From NCBI GenBank assembly GCA_963776935.1, contig CAVZOP010000003.1:304906-368905 (forward strand): a stretch of 64,000 nucleotides of DNA, read 5' to 3'. A program made the position numbers and the translations under genes. This document shows, in pieces, positions 55,301 to 64,000 of this stretch. Each line of letters begins with the position of its first letter. Positions within the stretch are counted from its first letter, which is position 1. The stretch comes from JALOLG01 sp963776935 (GTDB lineage: Bacteria; Actinomycetota; Acidimicrobiia; Acidimicrobiales; Ilumatobacteraceae). The notes below the pieces were generated by a model, which worked only from the letters and a program-made list of their open reading frames with translations, was not told where the DNA came from and made no database searches.

Positions 55301-56260
55301 GTGAGCCTCACCGGCTACCTCGCACCAGTCGACCTCGAGCACGAGCTGCGCGACGAGATGGCGGCGGCCAGCCGGCCACGTCTCGCAGCATCCGCACGGG
55401 CGACTGGTGGTCAGTGCAGACGAACCGCTGCCGTCGGTGTGGGCGGCCAACGTGTGGCACAACGTCGAGAAGGTCCCGATCACGTCGATCGGTCACGCCG
55501 CCAAGGAGCTGCGTGGCCGTCAACGCAACTGGGCGCTGTACCGCGCCACTCCACGCTGGACGAGCGAGGCTGATCGCCGAGAAGCTGCCGTCAGTGTCGG
55601 CAAAGCCGGTGCCCATCGGTGGGGCCGTGCCGGACGCGCCGCTTGGGTCGTGGACACTGGTCGAACCCGACCTGATCCTCGCGGCCGGCGACTGCTCGAG
55701 CCCGTTCCCGAACGGCGAGGCGCAGCTGGTCGAAAACCGTGAAGGCCCGCCGAGTCGCGCCTACCTCAAGTTGTACAAGTCCTTCGCGGATGCGTCGCTG
55801 GCCGAAGGCCGGGGAGACCTGCCTCGACCTCGGCGCCAGCCCTGGCGGTTGGACGTGGCTACTGGCACAGACCGGAGCCTCGGTCGTGGCAGTCGACAAG
55901 GCGCCGCTGGCCGACCACGTCGCTCGCATGCACGACGTGCGTTGGCGGCAGGCTCGGCGTTCGCCCTCGACCCTCCAGCGCGAAGCGCCGGTCGACTGGC
56001 TGTGCAGCGACATCATCTGTTACCCGCAGCGCCTACTCCGGCTTGTTCAGCGGTGGTTTGACGCCGTCGCCGCTCGCAACATCATCTGCACGATCAAGTT
56101 CCAGGGCGTCACCGACCAAGGAGTGGTCCACGAGTTCCAGGCCATCCCTGGTGGGCGGGTGCTCCACCTGCACCACAACCGCCACGAGCTGACGTTCATC
56201 CGCTTCCAGGAACCGGTAGGCGACGCGGTGACGACGTCGTCCGCTCGGCCCGATCGCTGA
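55301..56260 (+). pseudogene. FtsJ/RlmM-like SAM-dependent 2'-O-methyltransferase, several frame breaks
   Basis: Segments in successive frames line up as one protein: SLTGYLAPVDLEHELRDEMA; then PSVWAANVWHNVEKVPITSI and QRNWALYRATPRW; then DLILAAGDCSSPFPNGEAQL and SRAYLKLYKSFADASL; then CLDLGASPGGWTWLLAQTGA (SAM-binding motif I, DLGASPGGW), VVAVDKAPL, VDWLCSDIICYPQRL and NIICTIKFQG. It resembles COG2933 RlmM, which methylates the 2'-O of C2498 in 23S rRNA. At least three indels (near 55385, 55570, 55815) are required for about 320 residues. Lys in TIKF fits the K-D-K-E set. Confidence 0.65.
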
Positions 56261-56504
56261 AGCACGAGCATCAACCACCGGCGCATCCGTGGCTCGCGGC
56301 CACGAGCGGCACGTTGAATCACGAGTCCGAAACCGCCGACCCCAGGGCATCCGTGTGTGTCCTCTACCACCCGACCGACAGAGCGTGCGGCACGTCCTCG
56401 ACCGCCGGGACGAGAGGCCGAGCGTCAAGGCGCGCGTGCGCTTCCTCAGCGGTCGTGGCTCTGCGGGCTGCTATGACGCCATCGGCCTTGGGTAAATGGA
56501 GATC

Positions 56505-56654
56505 ATGACTACTAAGCCCGACCCGAACAGCGATCCAGCTCGCGTCGGCGAGGGTCCTGAGACCGCTGACGACGGGTCGACAACAACTGAGCAGCTTCTT
56601 GAGCATGCCGAAGGTGCCATCGCGGCCAGCACGCTCGACGTGCCTGACACCTGA
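56505..56654 (+). CDS. small acidic protein (49 aa)
   Basis: ATG 56505 follows TGGAG at four bases; the frame MTTKPDPNSDPARVGEGPET, then TTTEQLLEHAEGAIAASTL, ends at TGA 56652-56654. The product is acidic, without membrane segment or Cys. Codons are reasonably G/C-ending. It precedes the next hypothetical gene by 88 bases and may be co-transcribed. No family is recognised. Confidence 0.4.
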   Translation: MTTKPDPNSDPARVGEGPETADDGSTTTEQLLEHAEGAIAASTLDVPDT

Positions 56655-56742
56655 TCCGCCGAGCCATGCCATCCACCCACACCTGCTCACGATCTGCGAA
56701 GGCACAGGTCACGTTCGCAGGCGTCGAACGCCCGGAGATCCG

Positions 56743-57129
56743 GTGAGCACTGAGCCGCTGCGCCCGGACGCCGTGGAGACCGTCATCGAGGAGCCCGACG
56801 AGCAGGCCGTGGTCGCAGTCGTGCCGAGAGCGCTGTGGCGGCAGGCTGGCGACATCGTCGAGCTCGATGACGCGCCTCGCGAAGCTCGCGTGCTGTCCAG
56901 CCGGCTGCAGCTGCGAAGGAATGAGCCGGCGCGGGTGCTGGTCGTTCTCGACGTACCCGACGCAGCACTGCCGGGCGGCACGACTGAATCGCCGTGGGAT
57001 GCATGGAGGCAGACCACCGCGCGTTTCGATGGGACGGTGCGGCTCGCCTATGGGACGCTGCCGCGGCGTGCACCCTTGCGTCTCGGTACGTCGTGGCGGC
57101 GGAGCTCGAGGCGTACCTCCCGCAAGGCC
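56743..57129 (+). pseudogene. hypothetical gene truncated by the IS3 element
   Basis: GTG 56743 after GGAG: STEPLRPDAVETVIEEPDEQ, AVVAVVPRALWRQAGDIVEL, then RVLVVLDVPDAALPGG. The frame shifts near 57060 to ASRYVVAAELEAYLPQG and runs directly into the left terminal repeat of the IS3 element at 57130. About 128 residues remain. No family is recognised. The C-terminus is either natural near here or removed by the insertion. Confidence 0.4.
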
Positions 57130-58478
57130 TGAACCGCCCTGGGTTCGTTGGAGGCTCGGGTTATTGGTTTCCAACCCCGGCGGGGCGGGCTGTTGGGCAG
57201 CGTAGAACGCTGCTTCGAACTCGGCGGGTGGGACGTCTGGCAGTGGCCGTGGAGGCGGTGCTCGTTGAACCAGTGCACCCAGGACAGGGTGGCGAGCTCG
57301 AGCTCGTCGACGTCGTCCCAGCCCTCGGGTGTCGGGCCCGTAGACGCACTCGGTCTTGTAGAGCCCGTTCGTCGTCTCCGCGAGCGCGTTGTCGAACAGT
57401 CGGCGACGGTGCCGATCGATGGGCGGGCGCCGATTTCGTCGAGCCGTTCGGTGAACCGCACGGACGTGAATTGCGACCCGGCGTCGGAGTGGGCGACCAG
57501 GCCGACGAGGCGACGGCCGCCGCGTGACCGGCCGGGCCATCTCCAACGCGTCGAGGACCATCGCGGTGCGCATGTTCGCCGCGACTCGCCACCCGACGAT
57601 CCGGCGGGAGAACGCGTCGACGATGAAGCACACGTAGCGCCATCCCTGATCCTGGTCGGGACATAGGTGAGATCGGTGACCCACAACGCGTCGGGCTGGT
57701 CGGCTGTGAAGTTGGCGGTTGACGAGATCCGGCGCCCGCACGCGCGTCGGGATCCGGGCGGGTGGTGAACACCTTGCGCCGCTGCCGGCTCACGCCCTCG
57801 ATCGCCATCTGACGCATCAGGCGAGCGACCTGGTCACGGCCGACGTCATGTCCGGCCCGGCGGGCGGCCTTCCACAGCTTGTGCGCCCCGTAGACCTTGC
57901 GGTTGGTGACCCACAGCACCATCAGGACCTGCATCATCACGGTGTCTCGCACCGCCCTCGCCGACGGCGAGAACTCCGGCGCTTGGCGGCGTAGTACGTG
58001 CTCGGAGCGACCTGCAACACCCTGCAGATCGGCTCGACCCCGAACTCGTCACGATGATCGTCGATGAAGCCGACGATCACCTCTGTGGGCGGTCGAGCTC
58101 CGCCGCGAAGAAAGCCGACGCCTGACTTCAAGATCTCGTTCGCCCGCCGCAGCTCCCGGTTCTGCTGCTCCAGCTCACGGATCCGGGCCGCCTCGGCCGA
58201 GGTCACCCCCGGCTGCACGCCGTCATCGATCTCCGCCTGCTTCACCCAGCCCGCGCAACGACTCGACCCCGATACCCAAGCTGATCAGCGACCCGCTTGA
58301 TCGTCCCGTGATCCGTGCCCAGTCTCCTTGCGCAACTGGCGCACCGCACGCACCGCTCGTTCCTTCTCCGCCTCGCTAGTACCGACGCGTCGTCGGCTTC
58401 CCCAGGGGCCTCTCATGTCGGCATGACTCCATCCTCGTTTCCAAGGTCAGGAGCCTCCACGCATCCCAGGGCGGTTCA
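57130..58478 (-). mobile_element. IS3-family insertion sequence with terminal inverted repeats
   Basis: 1,349 bp. Ends read inward TGAACCGCCCTGGG, four variable positions, GGAGGCTC on both sides (24 of 28 bases identical). No direct repeat flanks it, so the target duplication is lost or the element resulted from recombination. It carries orfA and orfB on the minus strand. Confidence 0.88.
57150..58416 (-). pseudogene. IS3-family transposase (OrfA + OrfB), several frame breaks
   Basis: OrfA from ATG 58416: SEAEKERAVRAVRQLRKETG, then the leucine-zipper part IRELEQQNRELRRANEILKS. OrfB follows in shifted frames: DEFGVEPICRVLQVAPSTYY, VYGAHKLWKAARRAGHDVGR, WVTDLTYVPT (first Asp, DDE), YVCFIVDAFSRRIVGWRV, then DNALAETTNGLYKTE (Glu) and the C-terminus. 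OrfA/OrfB normally join by a programmed -1 shift; in addition at least three unprogrammed breaks occur near 57970, 57740 and 57660. Confidence 0.85.
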
Positions 58479-58499
58479 ATGTCCTCGTCGGGTTGGCTG

Positions 58500-59898
58500 T
58501 CAGACCGGGGACTGAGCGAGTGGGGACGACTGCTCGAGGTAGCGGTGTTTCAGGGGTCGTTCGTTCGGTGTGACGAGGAACCAGTGGCGGTAGACGTCGG
58601 CTTGGAGGCCGTCGTTGCCAGGGTCTGCGCGGGGCCGTGAGTTCGGGGAACCACTCGAAGAGCTCGGCGCGGACTCCTGCGCCGTACCCCGATGTGTCGT
58701 GCATGCCGTTGAGCCAGCCTGCCCGCCGGCCGGCGTGAAGTTCGGTGGCCACGTCGGCGGCGAAGTCACGCAGCACCGAGGCGACTGGTGGGCGGCGGGT
58801 GGCGAAGCCGGCCGCTCGGGCGACTTCGTCGGCCACCTCATCGCATCCCCACCGGGCTGCCCGGCGCCATCCGTCGCGCACGCTGACCATGCCGCCGTCG
58901 GGATGGTGGGTGTGCATCCCGCCGCCGCGGTTGAGATCGACGACTGGCCCTTGCCAACCGGGGCCGGTGGCGAGGGACATGCAGTTGTACGTTCCGCCGC
59001 CCGGGTGCAGTTCGACGACGATCGGCGGTGTCTCGTAGCGCTCGACGAGCGACGCGAGGATGGTCCAGGTCTGCCATTCGAGATCGGCGACGACTCGGCC
59101 GTCTTGTGCGGCGCCCAACCCGTACATGTCGCGCACGCGGGTCGCGACGGCGTCGTGAAGTGCTGCGAGCACGTGCTCAGCGGGGAGGTCAACGAGCGCG
59201 TCCTCATCGAACGCCGGACGGATGGCGTCCCAGCGTGTCCACATCGCCCGGTGCTCGGCGGGCGCACACAGGGCCACCGCGACCCGTCCCCCGTGACGGC
59301 GGCGCAGCACTTCGGCCAACGCGACGTTGCGCATCGGCTGTGACGCCGACCGTCGGAACCAGCAGCCGGGCGCCGAGTAGGACGAGTTCGGCTCGACGAA
59401 CTCGTCGTAGCGGCGGCGCTCTGCGGCGTTGAAGTTGCGCAGCTGGAAGCAGCCGGCCGGATCGCGGCCGAACGGGCCCGACCGTGCGCAGATGTCGGTG
59501 CGGTCGTTCTTGGCGCTGGTGGCCGCGGAGCACCAGCCGAAGTCCGTCTCCGCCAGCTTGACCTCGACGAGCAAGGCGACGGGACCCTCGATCGACTGAC
59601 CGCTGAGGAGCACGTCGACCTGCGTGCGGTGTCCGTGCGGACTGGCCGACTCGCGCAGTTCGTCGAGCGGATCGGAGTACTCGAACGTCGCTGGGTCGGC
59701 GCTGACCATCTCCGTGCGGAACGCGGAGCCGAGCAGCGTGGCGACGGCGTCCGGAGCGAGCGGGGCGAACAGATTGACCGCGAACGCCTGCGACGAGCGG
59801 ACGTGGTGGGCCCACTTGTGGAACAGCTTGCTGGCGCCGATCGCGTCCCACGCCGGCCGGGCCTCGGGAACGATGTGGGCCGCGTCGTTGACCGTCAT
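58500..59898 (-). pseudogene. PGN_0703-like PD-(D/E)XK nuclease-domain protein, frameshift near 3' end
   Basis: From ATG 59898 (AAGGGA upstream): KLFHKWAHHVRSSQAFAVNL (family N-terminus), RTQVDVLLSGQSIEGPVALL then VEVKLAE, i.e. a D..ExK nuclease centre near residues 93-114. A 200-residue C-terminal domain follows with VVELHPGGGTYNCMSLATGP and GGGMHTHHPDGGM. The frame is lost near 58628; the shifted frame gives the natural-looking end YRHWFLVTPNERPLKHRYLE and stop at 58500. The alternative frame would run into the IS3 end. It follows another nuclease-like gene by 11 bases. Restriction or defence is possible but unproven. Confidence 0.65.
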
Positions 59899-59909
59899 CG
59901 ACGATCCCT

Positions 59910-61180
59910 TCAGCTGGCCGGCGAACTGCTTGCGCAGATGCGCCTCGAGGCGACGGCGATAACGGGGTCGGGGAACTCGGCGACCCGGCGACGTCAGACG
60001 GCACGACGCCCGACTCCCCGAACTTCACCGACACCGGGCCCTCACCGAGCCGCCACCCCTCGACGAGTCCGAAGCGCCACTTCAGATCCCACGGCAACAC
60101 CTCGGTCTGCGGCGCCGTATACGGGCCGAGTGGCAGTCCCGTACTCGCCGGCCGGGCGACGACGAAATCGAGCTTGATCGGCGCGTTCGAAGCGACGCCG
60201 AGCTCTGCGGTCAGCTCGGCTCGGTGGGCCTCGGCCCACGCCCAGTAGTCGAGCCCTTGCAGCACGAGCATCACGTCGCTGCCGATCTTCGTCTCCACGA
60301 TGTGCACCGACCCGGTCGAGTCGACGCCGAGGAGGTCGATGTAGGCCCGTTCGCCGCCAGGCCGCACACACGGGAACTCCCGGCGCACCGACTCGGGCAC
60401 GAGTCCGAGGACGTCGGGATGATCACCGAGGCGGGCCTGCAGGAAGTGCTCGGCATGGCCGCCATCGGCGCCGCTCAACCTCGCCGCGATCGCTGCGCTG
60501 GCTGCGTCTTGGATCGTCGAGCGTTCCGCGATGGTGATCGGGCCGTCGAGCTCGATCACCACCTTCGCCACGTACTGATCCGACGGGACGAGCGCATGGA
60601 CGCCGGCGCTCACCCGCAGGCCGCCGTGCCGTCGGGCGATCTTGAGCACCATGCGGCCAAGGCAGTGCCATGACCGATAGCTGGGACGATGCGCCGCCCG
60701 CAGGTCCGGGTGAGTCTGCGCCCAGTCGACGAGATCGTCGACCCACGCGTCCTTCGAGCCGAGATCGTGGACGGCGAGCACGACCGCGTCGATGTACGCG
60801 GTGAGTGCCGTCGAGCGGTCGGGCACGAGCAGCTCCTCGATCAACGCGGTGTCGTCGTGGACGAACACCCGCACCGTCGTGTCGAGCAACGCGGCCCGTC
60901 GCAACGTCGGCGTCTCGCGGGCCCGTGGCAGTGCGAGCCACAACTCGCGATCCCCGGCCCACGCCAACCCCCATCCCAGGGCGCGATCAATGTCGACCTG
61001 TCGTTCATGGCTCCCGACGACCAGCGCGAGGTGTTGCGTGTCGGCGAAGAACTCCGCCGTCTTCGTCAAGACCTTGCCGGCCCCGAACCGCCGCAGGTTC
61101 TCGCCGAGTGCCCTGGCGATGTCCTGTGCCGGGCCAGCAGCGAACAACTGGCGGGCCCGAACCAACGCTCCAGCGTCCAT
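59910..61180 (-). pseudogene. PD-(D/E)XK nuclease-like protein, frameshift near 3' end
   Basis: From ATG 61180: a 250-residue N-terminal region of unknown family (GKVLTKTAEFFADTQHLALV, DLGSKDAWVDDLVDWAQTHP). A PD-(D/E)XK-like core follows: AYIDLLGVDSTGSVHIVETK then IGSD, with Asp and ExK, and downstream LQGLDYWAWAEAHRAELTAE. The end of the frame (PSDVAGSPSSP) is out of step. A near-duplication of GTCGCCGG around 59985 shifts it, and the other frame would end EFPDPVIAVASRR..PAS at TGA 59910, just before the ribosome site of the next nuclease gene. The two genes therefore form an operon. Confidence 0.6.
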
Positions 61181-61668
61181 CCCGCGACCATACGCACCGG
61201 GTGTCACGGCGACGTCTCATACGCGCCCGTCAAGGCGGCCTCTCCAATAGCCGCGCCACGCGGGTCGTTTCCGCGTGGCAAGTCCACGGAGCCTGCCCCG
61301 CACGTGCGTCCGCAATGCGACGACCGACCAGATCATCGCGCAGCGCAGCGCACGATGACACCACGTCGGTCGCAGACCCGGCAACCGGACACCACAGGAA
61401 AGCGAGCAGGCACTGCCCCCTATCGCCGGCAGTCGGACTCCCGAAACTCGCGGGCCGCTGTTCGGTCGCCCAGGTTGGAGTTCCGAACATCGACCGTCGG
61501 CGCGGTCCCAGGCGGGGACCACGTCCTCGCCTCGCGGACCAACCGCACCGAACATCGTGTACGTGCGCCCCCGTTGCGATCACGCCTGGGGCCTCGCTCC
61601 GCAGTCCCGCCCCTGTGATATGTTTTCTGTCAATTCTCCACGGGGGTGGAGAAGAGAAAGGGGCCATC
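61181..61668. other. gene-free stretch upstream of the secreted protein
   Basis: No supported coding frame. AGATCATCGCGCAGCGCAGC near 61330 recalls the R-family centre weakly. The last 60 bases before 61669 are comparatively A/T-rich (GATATGTTTTCTGTCAATTC) and probably hold the promoter of the next gene. Confidence 0.45.
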
Positions 61669-62061
61669 ATGAAGAAGCTGTTCGTAGGTGCTGCCCTCGC
61701 GGGCGCTGCGATCGGGGGAGGGGTAGTCGCGAACGCTGCGAGCGCCGGCCCCAGCAGCTCTCCGAGCTCACTCACGTTCGAGGACGTCGAGTGTCTCGGG
61801 TTGATAGGGCAGCAGGACGCCCTCGTCACAGACTTCACGGTGGTCGGCAACGGCAATGGTATCGCCCATACGGGGACGGGCATCTTCCAGCCGCTGGCGC
61901 TGGAAGTGACCATCGATGTCGCGGCTGATCCCGAAGGGGAGAACTTCGTCAAGCCCGGTGTCGGCAAGTCCGAGTGGCGGTGCAGTGGTGAAACCAGCTT
62001 CGACACACCGCAGGGTCCGCTCACGATCAGCTTCGTGGCCCTGGGCCTCTTCCACACGTAG
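61669..62061 (+). CDS. secreted hypothetical protein
   Basis: A 130-residue protein with a clear signal peptide (MKKLFVGAALAGAAIGGG, cleavage likely after NAASA). The mature 100-residue domain has two Cys and an alternating beta texture (ALEVTIDVAADPEGENFVKP). GAAAGGGG precedes ATG 61669. No family is recognised. The frame is intact. Confidence 0.65.
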   Translation: MKKLFVGAALAGAAIGGGVVANAASAGPSSSPSSLTFEDVECLGLIGQQDALVTDFTVVGNGNGIAHTGTGIFQPLALEVTIDVAADPEGENFVKPGVGKSEWRCSGETSFDTPQGPLTISFVALGLFHT

Positions 62062-62479
62062 CGGGTAATGGTCCCCCGCGTGACGCAGCTGGCGACGACA
62101 ACCGCAGCGCGCCTTCGACCTGATCGAAGGGGCGGTCCAGGGCATGCTGTGGCTCCGCGACCACCGGCACAGGCGTTTGCATCCCGTCAACTTCGGAGGA
62201 ACAGTGGCGGCGCGGACCACGCCACCGGGACGACGAACATCAACACGGGCACCTCTGTCATTCGCCAGTGGGCAGAAACCGTCGGCTACCAACAGCCACG
62301 TTCATGGCCGCCTACGGCAAGACAACCAACCGGTTCCAACACCCGACGCGAACCCGTGACTCGGACCGTCTCGCCCCGAACGAGATTCGTGGTGAACACC
62401 GAACCGAGCCGATCCGGCCCGCCGCCGCCGGTGATCTCATCAGCGGGCACGAGCCCGACAAGACAAAGCGGGAGATGAC
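62062..62479. other. gene-free stretch
   Basis: Competing short frames on both strands, none with a start site or motif. Possibly the leader of the haloperoxidase-like gene. Confidence 0.45.
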
Positions 62480-63910
62480 ATGAAACGGAAGTTCTCGAGA
62501 GCAGCCTGGTCGATTGCACCTGTGCTGCTCACGGTGTCGGTGGTCGGGCTCGGCGAGCCCGTCGCGGGTGATGGTGGGCGTCGCAGCAACGGGCCGCCGG
62601 ACACCTACGTCGCGGCGTGGGATGCCGTCGGCGTGCAGGCCTTCAGTGCCGCCGGGTTGTCGCCGGCCGAGGGGCACACGATCTTTGCCTACCTGGGGGT
62701 CGCCGTCTACGACGCGGTGATGGCCGTGGAGGGTGGCTACGAGCCGTTCGCCGTTGATCTCGACGCCCCGGACGGCGCCTCGTCCCAAGCGGCGGTGCGC
62801 CACGGTGGCACGCCGGCATTCCTCGCGCACTACCTGCCTGCGCAGGCGGCCTCGATCATCGAGCCCGCCTACGTGGCATCGTTGGCCACCATCGCCGACG
62901 GCCAAGCCGAGACGGATGGTGTCGCAACCGGTAACCTTACATCGCCAGGCGATTGATCGAGCAACAATACGGCGATGGCTTCCGGGCTCCGGTGACCTAC
63001 ACGCCGCCGAACCCACCGATTGCGGGGGTGTGGCTGCCGACGGCACCGACGCCGCCGATCGGTCCGTACCTCGGGCTGATGGATCCGTTCAGCCTGCGTT
63101 TCGCCGACCAGTTCCGACCGGGCGGGCCGCCACCACTCGACAGCGGGCGGTGGGCACGCGACTACAACGAGGTCAAAGAGATCGGCTCCGCCACGAGCAC
63201 CACGCGGACCGCCGAGCAGACGCTGTCCGCACGGTTCTGGGGTGAAGCACCCCGTGCGGCACGGCCCGTGGTTCGTTCCGCAGGTTCGTGCTCGACCACC
63301 AGCTCGACATCGTCGACGCGGCACGCTTCGAACACGATGTGGTCGGTGACCTACGCCGACGCCCTCATCGCCTGCTTCGACGCCAAGTACACGTACACGT
63401 TCTGGAGGCCGATCACCGCCATCCGAGCGCGCGACACGGACGGCAACGACGCCACCGTCGCCGACCCCGCATGGACGACGCTGCTGGCGGGCACGCCGAA
63501 CCATCCCGAGTACCCGAGCGCGCACTCGTGCATCACGCCGGCCGGTGGACGTGTCATCGCCAGGTTCCTCGGGACGCCATCGGATCGACTTCACGGTCCC
63601 CAGCCTGACCGGCCTCGGCGATCGTCACTTCGCCAACGTCCGGGAGCTGAGATACGAGGTCGGCAACGCTCGCATCTGGGGCAGCATCCACTTGGCTGCC
63701 GCCGTCGACGACGGCGTCAAGATCGGCCAACACGTCGCCAACTGGGTGCTCGCCCACCACTTCCACCGATCACAGGGCTCGCAACGACGACCGCGTCGCG
63801 GGTCCGACGGCACCCACCGCCCACCCGCGACCGGTCGCCCCACGCCGGTCAGGAAGCGGTCGTATCGTGCCCGACACCGCGACCTGGCTCCGCGAGTATC
63901 GCCGGCTTGA
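62480..63910 (+). pseudogene. vanadium-dependent haloperoxidase/PAP2-like secreted protein, several frame breaks
   Basis: ATG 62480 after GGGAG starts a signal peptide (SIAPVLLTVSVVGLGEPVA), then VAAWDAVGVQAFSAAGL and IFAYLGVAVYDAVMAVEGGY. After a break near 62935: RLIEQQYGDGFRAPVTYTPP, MDPFSLRFADQFRPGGPPPL. After breaks near 63275 and 63330: YTYTFWRPITAIRA (vanadate-binding Lys/Arg region), PNHPEYPSAHSC (P-S-x-H). After a break near 63580: ANVRELRYEVGNARIWGSIH (Arg..His). This is the vanadium chloroperoxidase arrangement; the 3' end is uncertain. Oxidation of halide by peroxide is the expected reaction. Confidence 0.72.
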
Positions 63911-64000
63911 GCCCGACCGCAGCGAGCGGCGGCAACGCCCCGCACAATCCACCGGCGCTGACCGGCTCGATAGCCGTTCTCCAATGCCCGGCACAGAGCC

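Noticed and set aside
55277..55483. A further in-frame TGA (minus strand near 55277) suggesting widespread UGA recoding
   Set aside because: The upstream part of that frame is antisense to the methyltransferase gene; the real minus-strand gene starts downstream of the TGA. Many genes here also end in TGA, so UGA is a normal stop.
27000..62000. CRISPR array or prophage as explanation of the repeats
   Set aside because: Copies are kilobases apart, not regularly spaced. No Cas genes and no phage structural, terminase or lysis genes are present; only one weak tape-measure-like remnant was noticed.

Overview
The window is GC-rich (third codon positions mostly G/C) and has an actinomycetal gene content: a GpgS-type glucosyl-3-phosphoglycerate synthase, mycothiol-type DinB/MDMPI proteins (TIGR03084, TIGR03086), a mycofactocin-type SDR, an F420-type luciferase-like oxidoreductase, adenylate-cyclase fusion proteins and paired CitE-like lyases. 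I infer an uncultured or environmental Actinomycetota, probably of the class Acidimicrobiia (Ilumatobacter-like). This rests on gene content only; no rRNA or marker tree is available.

Layout. 0-9 kb: a PAP2 phosphatase, an unknown protein, then a catabolic cluster of metallo-hydrolase, TIGR03084 protein, biotin-dependent acyl-CoA carboxylase (beta and alpha subunits) and an AtuA-family protein. This suggests breakdown of branched or acyclic-terpenoid acyl-CoAs. 9-17 kb: a secreted protein, a large LuxR/ATPase regulator, an acyl-CoA dehydrogenase, a nitronate monooxygenase-like enzyme and an SDR. 17-27 kb: an undamaged core-like block with a GGDEF-EAL protein, a rhodanese whose catalytic Cys codon is UGA, folP divergent from folBK, gpgS, a P450 and two CitE-family lyases. 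27-62 kb: an accessory region of short, single, mostly unrelated genes on both strands (nucleotidyltransferase, GNAT, GYD, cupin, hydrolase, lipoproteins, HNH, ECF sigma). It carries three insertion sequences (IS110, IS5-like, IS3) and at least ten copies of a roughly 150-bp imperfect palindrome sitting between the genes. 62-64 kb: a vanadium-haloperoxidase-like gene.

Two features stand out. The palindrome family behaves like cassette junctions: it resembles integron attC sites in size and symmetry but has a different core, and an IS110-family element has inserted inside one copy, as the IS1111-attC group does in integrons. The rhodanese at 19.6-20.0 kb reads straight through a UGA exactly at the active-site Cys, with an 11-bp hairpin immediately downstream, making it a candidate selenoprotein.

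Caution: many otherwise intact genes carry single-base frame breaks, often compensating pairs in GC runs. These look more like consensus errors of an error-prone assembly than genuine decay. Genes marked pseudogene here are therefore mostly 'frame broken in this sequence'.
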